Positions 52,172-60,735 of a DNA stretch of 64,000 bases are shown piece after piece. The stretch lies in the NCBI GenBank assembly GCA_039180865.1, contig JBCDCZ010000002.1, forward strand, positions 1 through 64,000. Direction: 5' to 3'. Below the pieces are notes generated by a model. The model did not search any database, was not told where the DNA came from, and saw only the letters and a program-made list of their open reading frames with translations. Both the position numbers and the translations under genes were made by a program. Origin of the DNA: JBCDCU01 sp039180865 (GTDB taxonomy: Bacteria; Pseudomonadota; Alphaproteobacteria; Rhizobiales; JACESI01). Numbering within the stretch: position 1 is the stretch's first letter; each line of letters begins with the position of its first letter.

Positions 52172-54427
52172 ATGCGCTGGCATGTCTTATCAATTGTTGG
52201 ACTGCTTTATGCCGTTCAGTTCATTCCCTTCTTTTTCGCCATTCTTGCGCTTCCGATCGTGATGCGTCAGGAGGGGTATTCGGCAACGACCATCGGTCTT
52301 GTTCAGCTGGCCGCGATCCCTTACGTGTTCAAGTTTCTCTGGGCACCCTTGATCGACCGCTACAAGCTTGGAAAGGACCGATACAAATCCTGGATTGTTG
52401 TTCTTTCGAGCATTCATGTTGTAAGCATCATTGCACTTGCGATCTTCGATCCCTCCGGCCCGCTCGTTCTTCTATTTATAGCATTGATGGTCGCCTGTAT
52501 CGCAGTCAGCACGCAGGATGTTGCGGTTGATGCACTTGTGATCTCTTTGCTGCGGCCATCAGAGCGAACAATGGGCTCGACCTTCCAGAACGCCGGGGCC
52601 TATACCGGAGCGATTATCGGCGGCTTCGGATTTCTTTATATCTACGATAATATAGGTTGGACTATCGCCTTGTTGATTCAGGCGGGATTATTCGCCCTTC
52701 CCCTCATCGTGCTGGTGTTTGTCAAAGAACCGCCGCGGCTGCGCGGCGTACCGCCGGTCAATTTGAAGAACGCATTTCGTTTCTTCACGCAGCCAAGGAT
52801 GGGACGGTGGCTTGCGATCCTAGGAACGATGCGCCTACCCCTTATCATGACGATGCTACCCATGCGTCTCATGATGGTCGATCAGGGAATGTCGGCTGAA
52901 GAGATTGCCGTTTGGTTTGGCCTGTTCGCAATGTGCGCAGGCGGTGGCGCAACGATGATGCTTGGTCCTCTCCTGCGCCACCTTCCGAGAGTTCGGGCGA
53001 TCTATATTGTGGGCTTCATCAATGTTCCGGTCCTTGTCGGCGTGGCCTTTATCGCCGCCGCATTTCCAGCTGAGATCCGCTACGCGATCATCATAGCTTG
53101 GGCGGCGATCGCCATGACGGATATCGTCATGTTCCGCGGTGCCATGGACAAGGTCCGTCCGGAAATACCGGGCTTTGATTTTTCCGTTCAAATCGCAATC
53201 TATATGATGCTGCCCGCTTTGACGGATCCGATCGTCGGATATGTCATTGACACGCATGGCTATTTACCAACCTTCCTGATTGCAGTCCCCTTGGGTCTGG
53301 TTCCCCTCGCCGTCCTTTATTTTGCAATTGCGCGGTTCAGCAGTTCGGCGCGGGGTCTTGATGGTGAACGGGTGAAGTCAACGGGCGTTATGGCCTGTAG
53401 AGACCCGAATGCCCTTCTTAAGTTTTGTGAGGAAGAATTCACCGAACACGGCATTACCTGCACCTGGCCTGAACTCAATTTGCTGCGTATGGAGGAGATG
53501 GGCTGCCTCGTCGAGATGAGAGGTTTGAAGGATTCCGTCGATATTCTGATCGAGACACCAAGCGACAACTTCCAGGTCTTCATACGCGACGAAATCGTTG
53601 AGCACCTGGAGGAATTTGATCCCGTGGCGATACACGATCTGCGTTGGACGGGCGGCATCAAAGTCGGCGAAATGCCGTCTAACTTCAGAATCCTGCGCGC
53701 AAAGAAACGAGAACAAGTATTTCCGGGTCTCATGAGAGTAACACTGGAAGGCATCGACGTAGAGGCCCTTACCAGAGACGGTATTCATATCCGCCTTATG
53801 ATGCCGGAGGAACGTGGCCGCGCGCCGGTCTGGCCGGTAATCGCTGAAAACGGCAGCACCGCATGGCCAGAGGGTGACGACAAACTGCATTCACGCTACG
53901 TGACAATCCGCGAGATCCGGATGGATGAACGTGAGATCGATGTCGATATCGCGCTTCACAACGGCGGTTTGATTTCTGACTGGGCCTGCCTCGAAGGCGA
54001 TGAGCAAGAGGTCGGAGTCATGGGTCCGTTTGGTGACCCTTATCTCGAACATCAGGATAATGTCGTCATGGCGGCCGATTATACCGGTCTACCCGCGCTC
54101 GCCCGCCTCATAGAAAGCGCAGATCCGAAAGCGACCGGACAGGTCTTTGCGACAGCGCCCTCACAGGAAGAGCTGGAAGCCTACCTGCCGAAAACCGCCA
54201 TGAAGATCACCGCTGTGACCCCAGACAGCTTTTCAGAACAAATCGCCGATCTTGTCCGCTCCTGCACCAATGACGTTGTTTCTTATGCTTGGTTTGCCGG
54301 CGAATTCAGCGCAGCACAGAAAGTACGCAAGATTTTCAAACAGGATTTCAGCCTAACCAAGAAAACACAGCTCAGCGTCGCCTACTGGAAGGCCGGATCC
54401 CCGGGACATACGTCCCGAGCAACTTGA
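52172..54427 (+). CDS. Fusion of RhtX/FptX-like permease, DUF2218 and siderophore-interacting reductase
   Basis: A 751-residue protein. Residues about 1-400 are a 12-helix MFS permease with 'TIGLVQLAAIPYVFKFLWAPLIDRYKLG', the RhtX/FptX/AmpG-like signature. Residues about 405-495 are DUF2218. Residues about 500-745 are a SIP flavoprotein: 'FPGLMRVTLEGID', 'GIHIRLMMPE', the FAD motif 'SRYVTIRE', 'GGLISDW' and the final 'WFAGEF' and 'LSVAYW'. One chain would both import a ferric siderophore and reduce its iron. At 60.7-63.1 kb the same functions are two genes. The frame is continuous, and no stop or slip separates the parts. Confidence 0.88.
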   Translation: MRWHVLSIVGLLYAVQFIPFFFAILALPIVMRQEGYSATTIGLVQLAAIPYVFKFLWAPLIDRYKLGKDRYKSWIVVLSSIHVVSIIALAIFDPSGPLVLLFIALMVACIAVSTQDVAVDALVISLLRPSERTMGSTFQNAGAYTGAIIGGFGFLYIYDNIGWTIALLIQAGLFALPLIVLVFVKEPPRLRGVPPVNLKNAFRFFTQPRMGRWLAILGTMRLPLIMTMLPMRLMMVDQGMSAEEIAVWFGLFAMCAGGGATMMLGPLLRHLPRVRAIYIVGFINVPVLVGVAFIAAAFPAEIRYAIIIAWAAIAMTDIVMFRGAMDKVRPEIPGFDFSVQIAIYMMLPALTDPIVGYVIDTHGYLPTFLIAVPLGLVPLAVLYFAIARFSSSARGLDGERVKSTGVMACRDPNALLKFCEEEFTEHGITCTWPELNLLRMEEMGCLVEMRGLKDSVDILIETPSDNFQVFIRDEIVEHLEEFDPVAIHDLRWTGGIKVGEMPSNFRILRAKKREQVFPGLMRVTLEGIDVEALTRDGIHIRLMMPEERGRAPVWPVIAENGSTAWPEGDDKLHSRYVTIREIRMDEREIDVDIALHNGGLISDWACLEGDEQEVGVMGPFGDPYLEHQDNVVMAADYTGLPALARLIESADPKATGQVFATAPSQEELEAYLPKTAMKITAVTPDSFSEQIADLVRSCTNDVVSYAWFAGEFSAAQKVRKIFKQDFSLTKKTQLSVAYWKAGSPGHTSRAT

Positions 54428-54551
54428 AACGGTTTTTTCCAGCTTTGAGCTCACATCTATCCGTCATCGGCGGAGCTACCAGCGAACGAAAAACGCGCCA
54501 GTGCACAAGCGCTTTCACGTCCCATGAGGCGCTGCCAGACCATTGGCGTGG

Positions 54552-55448
54552 TTATCTTTCCTCTCGTGTTTCCGCCGCTGGATGGGAGAGCAGGACCTTA
54601 TTAGTGAGCCCCGGTGCGGCGAGCATTGCATGCGCTTTTGCACCTTCGCTGAGTGGCAGCACTGTCTCAATTAACGGGTAAAGCGTTCCGTCGGCGAGCC
54701 AGCCGACAATGCGCTCAAGATCCGCCTCGGTGGGCGCGTTTTCGACTACAATCGGCGTGATTCCGCGGGCCGTCTGAAACTGACCGCCGGGCTTCCACCA
54801 TTCCGGGATAACTGTTGCATAAGCGCCCCCGTCCCTGACTGTCGCAAATGCCGCGAGCGCGTGCGCCGCGCCTCTCACATCAATCGCGGCATCAACCGAT
54901 GATGGTGCCGGATTGTCGACCACGGTCAGACCGAGGGCTCTGGCGATCTCGCCCGCTGCCCTACCGACGGCGCCGTCGAGATTGTTCACATGAACTGTTT
55001 GCCCCGGTGTCAGTTTTAAGGCTTCAACACTGTTGAGTGCGGTAATGGAGGCAAGCGGAGCGGCAGCGGCCATTTCAAGTGCAACTGTGTCGGAGAGTTT
55101 CACCACTTGGGATTTCGGAAGAACAACAACTTCTTGATGCGTTCCGACACGGGATGATGGCTGCTTGCTCATCACCATCACACGGTCGCCCACGGCGAGG
55201 CCCCGCACATCGGGACCAACGGCTTCAACCCGACCTGCACCGTCCCAGCCGAGCACCATCGGAAAACGCTCCGCTTCATCGGGCAGGATGGCGCCCGCCC
55301 GTACGCCAAGATCGACCGGGTTCACTGCTGAGAGGTGCAAGCGAACTGCGACTTTATCGCCGGAGCTTTCGTCGATTTTCGGTTCTGCCATGTCCGCGAG
55401 ATGCAGCACATCCGGGTTACCATATTTCTCGAGAATAAGAGCCTTCAT
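54552..55448 (-). CDS. MDR-family NAD(P)H oxidoreductase (quinone reductase-like)
   Basis: A 298-residue zinc-free medium-chain reductase: 'MKALILEKYGNPDVLHL', 'LHLSAVNPVDLGVRAGAI', 'VLGWDGAGRVEAVGPDVRGLAVGDRV' and the cofactor region around 'TVHVNNLDGAVGRAAGEIARALG'. The usual AxxGGVG loop is altered to 'NNLDGAVG', so cofactor preference is uncertain. It is divergent from an HxlR gene, a common pair for quinone or electrophile detoxification. Confidence 0.85.
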   Translation of the reverse strand: MKALILEKYGNPDVLHLADMAEPKIDESSGDKVAVRLHLSAVNPVDLGVRAGAILPDEAERFPMVLGWDGAGRVEAVGPDVRGLAVGDRVMVMSKQPSSRVGTHQEVVVLPKSQVVKLSDTVALEMAAAAPLASITALNSVEALKLTPGQTVHVNNLDGAVGRAAGEIARALGLTVVDNPAPSSVDAAIDVRGAAHALAAFATVRDGGAYATVIPEWWKPGGQFQTARGITPIVVENAPTEADLERIVGWLADGTLYPLIETVLPLSEGAKAHAMLAAPGLTNKVLLSHPAAETREER

Positions 55449-55539
55449 GGATGCCTCCGTTCCGGCGCGCCTGTTTGAAAGCGCGTCAGGGGTTGAGATG
55501 AGGCATTCTATTGGTCACATATAGTTACTCATGAAAAGT

Positions 55540-55557
55540 GGGTACCTTCAGGTAACC
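55540..55557. promoter_or_regulatory. GGGTACC-N4-GGTAACC dyad, candidate HxlR operator
   Basis: This 18-bp near-palindrome (14 of 18 positions symmetric) lies directly upstream of the HxlR start at 55561. It would bind a dimer overlapping the start region of the regulator gene. Confidence 0.35.
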
Positions 55558-55560
55558 GGT

Positions 55561-55965
55561 ATGTCAGATGAAAACAGGGATGAAGAAGACCGGCGACACG
55601 CTGATCATGCGACCGGTTTTGAATGCTGGGGCGTCTATAGCCGTGAATGCGCTACGCGCCGCACGCTCATGCGAATTGCCGACAAATGGACAATTCTGAT
55701 CATCGGCCGCCTCACGCAACGGGCTTGCCGCTTTGGCGAACTCCGTCGCTCGATCGAAGGCATTTCATCGAAGGTGTTGACCGAGCACCTGAGGGAATTG
55801 GAAAAAGACGGGCTGCTAACCCGCACCGTCGAGCCGACTTCGCCGCCATCTGTGACCTATGAGCTAACCGATCTTGGCGTAAGCCTCGGGGCTGTAGCGC
55901 TCTCCATCAAAGAATGGGCCGAACACCACGCCGACGAAATCGAAAGGCATTCGCGGAGCATGTGA
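55561..55965 (+). CDS. HxlR-family transcriptional regulator
   Basis: A 134-residue winged-helix protein: 'TLMRIADKWTILIIGRLTQRACRFGELRRSIEGISSKVLTEHLRELEKDGLLTRTV' and 'PPSVTYELTDLG', the complete HxlR core. Two cysteines precede the core (in 'GFECWGVYSRECATR'), as in redox- or aldehyde-sensing members. The ATG at 55561 is preferred over 55531. It faces the MDR oxidoreductase. Confidence 0.88.
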   Translation: MSDENRDEEDRRHADHATGFECWGVYSRECATRRTLMRIADKWTILIIGRLTQRACRFGELRRSIEGISSKVLTEHLRELEKDGLLTRTVEPTSPPSVTYELTDLGVSLGAVALSIKEWAEHHADEIERHSRSM

Positions 55966-56098
55966 GCTTTTAGCAAGCAGCGTAGCATCTACATGCTGCC
56001 AAATCATGATCGGCTCACACAATGTGCACCGAGAGGCGAACCCACTCTTCGCCAGACAAAACGATATCACGACAATCCGGTTCGACGTGTGTCCACTC

Positions 56099-57262
56099 CT
56101 ATTCCGGAACTATTTTTCCAGGCAATGAGTTCACCGTCATCGTTTCCGATGGCTGGAAATGGATGACCGAACGGATCGACTCTCCCGCTTTCAGAAGATC
56201 GAATGCGGTGTTGATCTGATTATGGGTCATGTGGTGCGTGATGTAGGGATCCACGCTGAAATCACCGCGCAACCATTCATCGACCATGCCGGGAAGCTGG
56301 CTGCGACCGAGAACACCGCCGAAGGCCGTTCCGCGCCAGACGCGGCCCGTCACCAATTGGAACGGTCGGGTTGATATTTCCTGCCCGGCACCTGCAACGC
56401 CAATCACCGTGCATTCGCCCCAACCTTTATGGCAGGCTTCAAGGGCAGCGCGCATCAGGTCGACATTGCCGACGGCCTCGAATGTGTAATCGAGCCCCCC
56501 TCCGGTCATCTCAACGAGCACATCCTGGATCGGCGCATCATAGTCTTTCGGATTGATGCACTCAGTTGCCCCAAGCGCCATGGCAAGCGGGAACTTTGAT
56601 GTATTGATATCAATACCGATGATCTTGGAGGCGCCATTCATGACGGCACCCTGGATCACGGCCATGCCGACGGCGCCGAGACCGAAGACTGCGACGGTTG
56701 CACCGGCCTCCACCTTGGCAGTGTTACGCACAGCGCCCATGCCGGTCGGCACGGCGCAGCCCATAACCGATGCTTTGGAAAGGGGCGCTTCCTTTGAGAT
56801 CTTTGACACCGCAATCTCGGGTAGCACGGTGTATTCACTGAACGTGCTCGTCCCCATATAGTGCAGGATCTGCTTACCCTTGTAGGAAAAGCGAGACGTT
56901 CCGTCCGGCATTACCCCGGCACCCTGGGTCTTGCGAATGGTCTGGCAGAGATTAGTCTTGCCGGACTTGATGTAAGGATCGTTCGGATCTTCAGGAATAT
57001 AAAGCGGGATAACGTGGTCGCCCGGGACAACCGACGTCACGCCCTTACCAACCTCTTCAACGATGCCGCAGCCTTCATGACCCAGGATGCAAGGAAACAA
57101 TCCCTCCGGGTCTTCGCCTGAAAGGGTAAAGACATCGGTGTGGCAAAGGCTCGTCGTCACAATCCGGACCAGAACCTCACCCTCTTTCGGGCCTTCAAGA
57201 TCGATTTCCTCGATTTCCAGGGGCCGGTTTGGCTCCCATGCAATCGCCGCACGTGTCTTCAT
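56099..57262 (-). CDS. Class III alcohol dehydrogenase-like protein lacking structural-zinc cysteines
   Basis: A 387-residue protein close to S-(hydroxymethyl)glutathione dehydrogenase. Catalytic zinc ligands C40, H62-E63 and C169 are present. D51, E53 and R110, at positions that bind S-hydroxymethylglutathione, are kept. The cofactor loop GLGAVG is intact. The structural zinc lobe reads '[22 protein letters not shown]', with D92, D95 and I98 where family members have Cys; only C106 remains. It should still act on formaldehyde-glutathione adducts. It is third in an operon after CobW and DUF1826 genes (25-base gap). The start at 57262 has GGAGAAG upstream. Confidence 0.85.
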   Translation of the reverse strand: MKTRAAIAWEPNRPLEIEEIDLEGPKEGEVLVRIVTTSLCHTDVFTLSGEDPEGLFPCILGHEGCGIVEEVGKGVTSVVPGDHVIPLYIPEDPNDPYIKSGKTNLCQTIRKTQGAGVMPDGTSRFSYKGKQILHYMGTSTFSEYTVLPEIAVSKISKEAPLSKASVMGCAVPTGMGAVRNTAKVEAGATVAVFGLGAVGMAVIQGAVMNGASKIIGIDINTSKFPLAMALGATECINPKDYDAPIQDVLVEMTGGGLDYTFEAVGNVDLMRAALEACHKGWGECTVIGVAGAGQEISTRPFQLVTGRVWRGTAFGGVLGRSQLPGMVDEWLRGDFSVDPYITHHMTHNQINTAFDLLKAGESIRSVIHFQPSETMTVNSLPGKIVPE

Positions 57263-57287
57263 CGTTCTTCTCCCATTCCTCTTCCAA

Positions 57288-57941
57288 TCAGTGATAGACC
57301 CGTTGCACCGGCCTGTTCTCAAGATCATTCACCGGATCGAGCACAAGAACGAGGCGTGTTTCGCCCGTTCCCTCGATCGGGGGTGAGCGATGCAGAAGCC
57401 CCGATTTCGACCCGTCAGGCCAGAGCGTGCCGCGCAGCACCATGGGCGCGCCGGTCGCGACCGTAAAGACACGGCGCGGCTCTTCTCCATCGGTTGAGAT
57501 GCCGTACTGGGTGCCTGTTCCGCGATAGGTGCAGATCATGCGGGCAAGGATCGAATCGATATGAAATTTCCGGCAGGCATTCGTCGTCACCACATCAAGG
57601 CGCATGCGCATATAGTGAACCGCCATCAGATCCGAAAAGAGACGGGACATATCGGCAATGTCCTCAACGAGCAAATCTCGCTCAGGATCGTCGGGCGTAC
57701 CGGCAATCTGGCAAAGCTGATACACAGCCTCCAAGACAGAATCGCCGTGAAGAACCACCCTGCCCTGCGGCAGGTATTTGGGATCGAGCCCAGCCACCCA
57801 ATCCTTGAGGTCCGGCGCCATTTGCCGGTTCCAGATCGCGGCAGCACAGCCTGGGCGATGGATGGCGTTCAGCCCCTCCGGCGTATGGGCCATGCCGACA
57901 CCGACCACAGCCTCTTCAACAATGTCGCCAACAAGCATCAT
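57288..57941 (-). CDS. DUF1826 family protein
   Basis: A 217-residue protein of the DUF1826 family: '[16 protein letters not shown]', '[41 protein letters not shown]' and 'LVLVLDP' near the end. The family is found almost only next to zinc-linked CobW GTPases, which is the case here. Function is unknown. Its ATG overlaps the TAA of the CobW gene (TAATG), so translation is coupled. Confidence 0.85.
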   Translation of the reverse strand: MMLVGDIVEEAVVGVGMAHTPEGLNAIHRPGCAAAIWNRQMAPDLKDWVAGLDPKYLPQGRVVLHGDSVLEAVYQLCQIAGTPDDPERDLLVEDIADMSRLFSDLMAVHYMRMRLDVVTTNACRKFHIDSILARMICTYRGTGTQYGISTDGEEPRRVFTVATGAPMVLRGTLWPDGSKSGLLHRSPPIEGTGETRLVLVLDPVNDLENRPVQRVYH

Positions 57942-59155
57942 TATTCTGCCGCCTCCTGTACACGTCTCCAAAGCGGGAACGGATCCGGGTAATCCGGCAG
58001 GTCTTCGACCGATGATGCGGTCTCTGACGGAACCAGACAGCTATCAAGGCGAGCCTTCAATTCCTGCCAATCGATCTCTGCGCCGATGAAAACAATCTCC
58101 TGGCGGCGGTCGCCCCATGGCTCTTTAAAGTGGGCGTTCATGTAAGCCTTGGCAGCTTCATGGGTCGGGCGGCGTTCTTTCGGGACCGATACCCACCAAT
58201 TCCCCAGGGGAGAGACTGAGGAGAGCGCTCCGGCAAGCGAGAATTCCGCCACCCATTCAGGCCGCGTGGCAATCCAGAAATGACCCTTCGCACGGATGAC
58301 ACCCGGAAGCTCATTGTTGAGAACGTCCGCGATCTTTTCGGGCACGAAAGGCTGGCGTGCGCGATAGACAAAGGATGTGACGCCATATTCTTCCGTCTCC
58401 GGCACATGATCGGCGAAACCGTAAAGTTCCTTCGCCCACATCGGGTGCTCGTGGGCTTTTTGGAAATCGAAGAGACCGGTCTCAAGAATGGTATCAGCCG
58501 AAACATTGGAATGATCCGTCTCGATGATCTTCGCGTCACCATTGAGACTGCGAATGATCTTGCGCGCCGCATCCACCCGTTCCGGACCCGCGTCGCTCAC
58601 CTTGTTGAGGATCACCACATCAGCGAACTCGATCTGATCTGTCAGAAGATGAACAAGGGTCCGGTTATCCTCTTCGCCGAGGGTCTCGCCCCTGTCGTGG
58701 AGGAAGTCGTGGGAGGCGTAATCTTTCAGAAGGTTTACGGCATCTACGACCGTTACCATCGTATCGAGTCTTGAGACATCGGAGAGGCTCACGCCCTTTT
58801 CATCTACGAACTCAAAGGTCGCGGCAACGGGAAGCGGCTCGGAGATCCCAGTCGATTCAATCAGGAGATAATCAAACCGGTCTTCCTGAGCCAAACGGCC
58901 GACTTCCGCCAGAAGATCATCGCGGAGTGTGCAGCAAATGCAGCCATTCGACATTTCAACGAGTGTCTCGTCGGTGCGGCTTAACTCGGTATCTGCGCGC
59001 ACGAGATCGGCGTCGATGTTGACTTCCGACATGTCATTGACGATCACGGCGACGCGGCGGCCTTCGCGGTTGTTCAAAACGCGATTGAGCAATGTGGTTT
59101 TTCCAGCGCCCAAAAAGCCGGATAGAACGGTGACCGGAAGTCGTGTATCAGCCAT
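57941..59155 (-). CDS. CobW/ZNG1-type GTP-binding metallochaperone (ZigA-like)
   Basis: A 404-residue COG0523 GTPase: the P-loop GFLGAGKT at 13-20, '[14 protein letters not shown]', the metal motif C72-I-C74-C75 ('[12 protein letters not shown]'), 'ILNKVSDAG' for guanine recognition and a CobW C-terminal domain. ZigA/ZNG1 relatives transfer zinc to client proteins under zinc shortage. The coupled DUF1826 gene supports the zinc-linked subgroup. The ATG at 59155 has GGAG upstream. It is divergent from an Rrf2 gene. Confidence 0.9.
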   Translation of the reverse strand: MADTRLPVTVLSGFLGAGKTTLLNRVLNNREGRRVAVIVNDMSEVNIDADLVRADTELSRTDETLVEMSNGCICCTLRDDLLAEVGRLAQEDRFDYLLIESTGISEPLPVAATFEFVDEKGVSLSDVSRLDTMVTVVDAVNLLKDYASHDFLHDRGETLGEEDNRTLVHLLTDQIEFADVVILNKVSDAGPERVDAARKIIRSLNGDAKIIETDHSNVSADTILETGLFDFQKAHEHPMWAKELYGFADHVPETEEYGVTSFVYRARQPFVPEKIADVLNNELPGVIRAKGHFWIATRPEWVAEFSLAGALSSVSPLGNWWVSVPKERRPTHEAAKAYMNAHFKEPWGDRRQEIVFIGAEIDWQELKARLDSCLVPSETASSVEDLPDYPDPFPLWRRVQEAAE

Positions 59156-59188
59156 AGTACGGCACTCCTTCTGAGGGGGAATTTTCAC

Positions 59189-59239
59189 GTAACTTACACA
59201 GTTACTAGACTTACGCAACTGCCATTGTTACGAGACTTG
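59189..59239. promoter_or_regulatory. Dyad and direct repeats in the cobW-rrf2 divergent promoter
   Basis: GTAACT-TACAC-AGTTAC (59189-59205) is a perfect inverted repeat. GTTACTAGACTTA (59201-59213) and GTTACGAGACTTG (59227-59239) are near-identical direct repeats 26 bases apart. The set lies between the CobW start (59155) and the Rrf2 start (59262). It probably binds the Rrf2 protein, or Zur. Confidence 0.5.
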
Positions 59240-59261
59240 TGAAATCTGAGGATAGCTTTTT

Positions 59262-59672
59262 ATGAAGCGCAATAGCCGCCTTTCCCTGGCGCTCCACACA
59301 CTCGGCCATATGGCGACGGAACCTGACGCACCGCGCACATCTGCCGACATAGCGGCCCATGCGGGGACGAACCCGGTTGTCGTGCGCCGGGTCCTTGGCA
59401 CGCTCAGGAAAGCGGGCCTTTTGACATCAGAAAAAGGCCATTCCGGCGGCTGGCAGCTCGCGAAATCCCCGCGCGAAATCACCCTTGCCGATATCTATCT
59501 CGCCTTGGATGAACGCCTGATTACGACCGATGATGACGAGCACAGCCACGATTGTTCGCTCGAGCATGCGCTTCACCATCAGGTCCTGACTGTGATGGAA
59601 GATATCGAGCGCAGCCTGATCGAGCGTCTTTCAGCGACGACTATTGCCGATATTTGTGAAACGGCGACCTAG
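59262..59672 (+). CDS. Rrf2-family regulator with a His/Cys cluster
   Basis: A 136-residue winged-helix protein: 'RLSLALHTLGHMATEP', 'RTSADIAAHAGTNPVVVRRVLGTLRKAGLLTSEKGHSGGWQLAK' and 'EITLADIYLAL', the Rrf2/YwnA-like core. The three Fe-S cysteines of IscR/NsrR are absent. In their place residues 94-106 contain H94, H96, C98, H102, H105 and H106, a possible metal site. It faces the CobW-DUF1826-ADH operon, so zinc sensing is plausible (inference). Confidence 0.87.
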   Translation: MKRNSRLSLALHTLGHMATEPDAPRTSADIAAHAGTNPVVVRRVLGTLRKAGLLTSEKGHSGGWQLAKSPREITLADIYLALDERLITTDDDEHSHDCSLEHALHHQVLTVMEDIERSLIERLSATTIADICETAT

Positions 59673-59764
59673 AGCACCCTTGTAGTCTAACGCCCTAAGC
59701 CGCCGCCACGCCTCACCTCTTATAAGGCCCGTTACCTTGATTGACCTTCATTAGGAGCTGCTGA

Positions 59765-60586
59765 TCAGACCAGAGCGATCAGGCGGCACGGCCCGCCAGT
59801 ACCGCCCACATGTTTGGGTGCACCGACCACAAGGGTCGCACCAGTTGCGGGCAACTCATCAAGATTTGCGATGTTCTCAACGGCCCACCGGTTCGCGGGA
59901 AGCCATGTGTAATGGGTGATGAAATCAGCCGAGATGCCGTAGTCGATCGAAAGCGTATCGACGGCAATGCCAACGACTTCCGCTTCTTCGAGAAGCATTT
60001 TGACGGCCTCCACGTGAAAGCCCGGAAAGTGCATCTTTCCGGCATCGTCGGCATTGCGGAATTTCGGTGTACCGAGGCGCTTCTGCCAACCTGCATTTTG
60101 CGCGACACAGGCACCCTGTGGAATAGGTCCGTGCTTGCCGATCCAGGCTTTCAGGTCATCCGGAGTGATTTGCGCATCCGGATCAACATCCGCCTTTTCC
60201 TTGATATCAACGATTGCCAGCGGAGCAACGAGGGATTCGACCGGAACTTCATCAATGGACGCGCCGCCATCGGTAAAGTGCAAAGGCGCATCGATATGGG
60301 TTCCCGTATGCTCGTTTACGCGCAACGACTTCAGATTGAATTTGTGGGTGGCGTAAGTGAAGACATCCTCATCGAAAAATTGCTGCTCACCGAAATAGGT
60401 CGGGAAATCGTGGGTAAGCGTGTGAGTGAGATCGACCGCCTTTGTTGCCACTTGCGCCAGAACCGGGCGCGGCGAAAGCGTGGATGCGGCGACCAAAGCT
60501 GCCCCTGTAGCGGCAGATCCACGAAAGAAGTCGCGCCTGCTCAACGCTTTTCCTTTGACATATTCCATGATGACTGGATGGCACAT
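59765..60586 (-). CDS. Tat-exported cyclase-family (kynurenine formamidase-like) hydrolase
   Basis: A 273-residue protein with a twin-arginine signal ('LSRRDFFRGSAATGAALVAASTLS') and a cyclase fold. The metal motif is H93-T-G-T-H97-I-D99-x-P-x-H103 ('HTGTHIDAPLHF'), and 'GKMHFPGFHVEAVKMLLEE' comes later. These Mn/Zn enzymes hydrolyse N-formylkynurenine, isatin or similar amides or esters; the substrate here is unknown and periplasmic. The start at 60586 has GAGAGG upstream. CCGCTT-TATC-AAGCGG (60621-60636) is a dyad in its promoter region. Confidence 0.87.
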   Translation of the reverse strand: MCHPVIMEYVKGKALSRRDFFRGSAATGAALVAASTLSPRPVLAQVATKAVDLTHTLTHDFPTYFGEQQFFDEDVFTYATHKFNLKSLRVNEHTGTHIDAPLHFTDGGASIDEVPVESLVAPLAIVDIKEKADVDPDAQITPDDLKAWIGKHGPIPQGACVAQNAGWQKRLGTPKFRNADDAGKMHFPGFHVEAVKMLLEEAEVVGIAVDTLSIDYGISADFITHYTWLPANRWAVENIANLDELPATGATLVVGAPKHVGGTGGPCRLIALV

Positions 60587-60735
60587 GACACCTCTCCCCT
60601 GTGCGTGCGTGACCGGATATCCGCTTTATCAAGCGGGTCGCGCAAACGAGGTTATGTTATACAATACCAACGAGCAATTCACATTCTTCCAGATGGATCG
60701 GGAGTTCGTGGGACGGCGCCTGGTTTCGTGACCCA

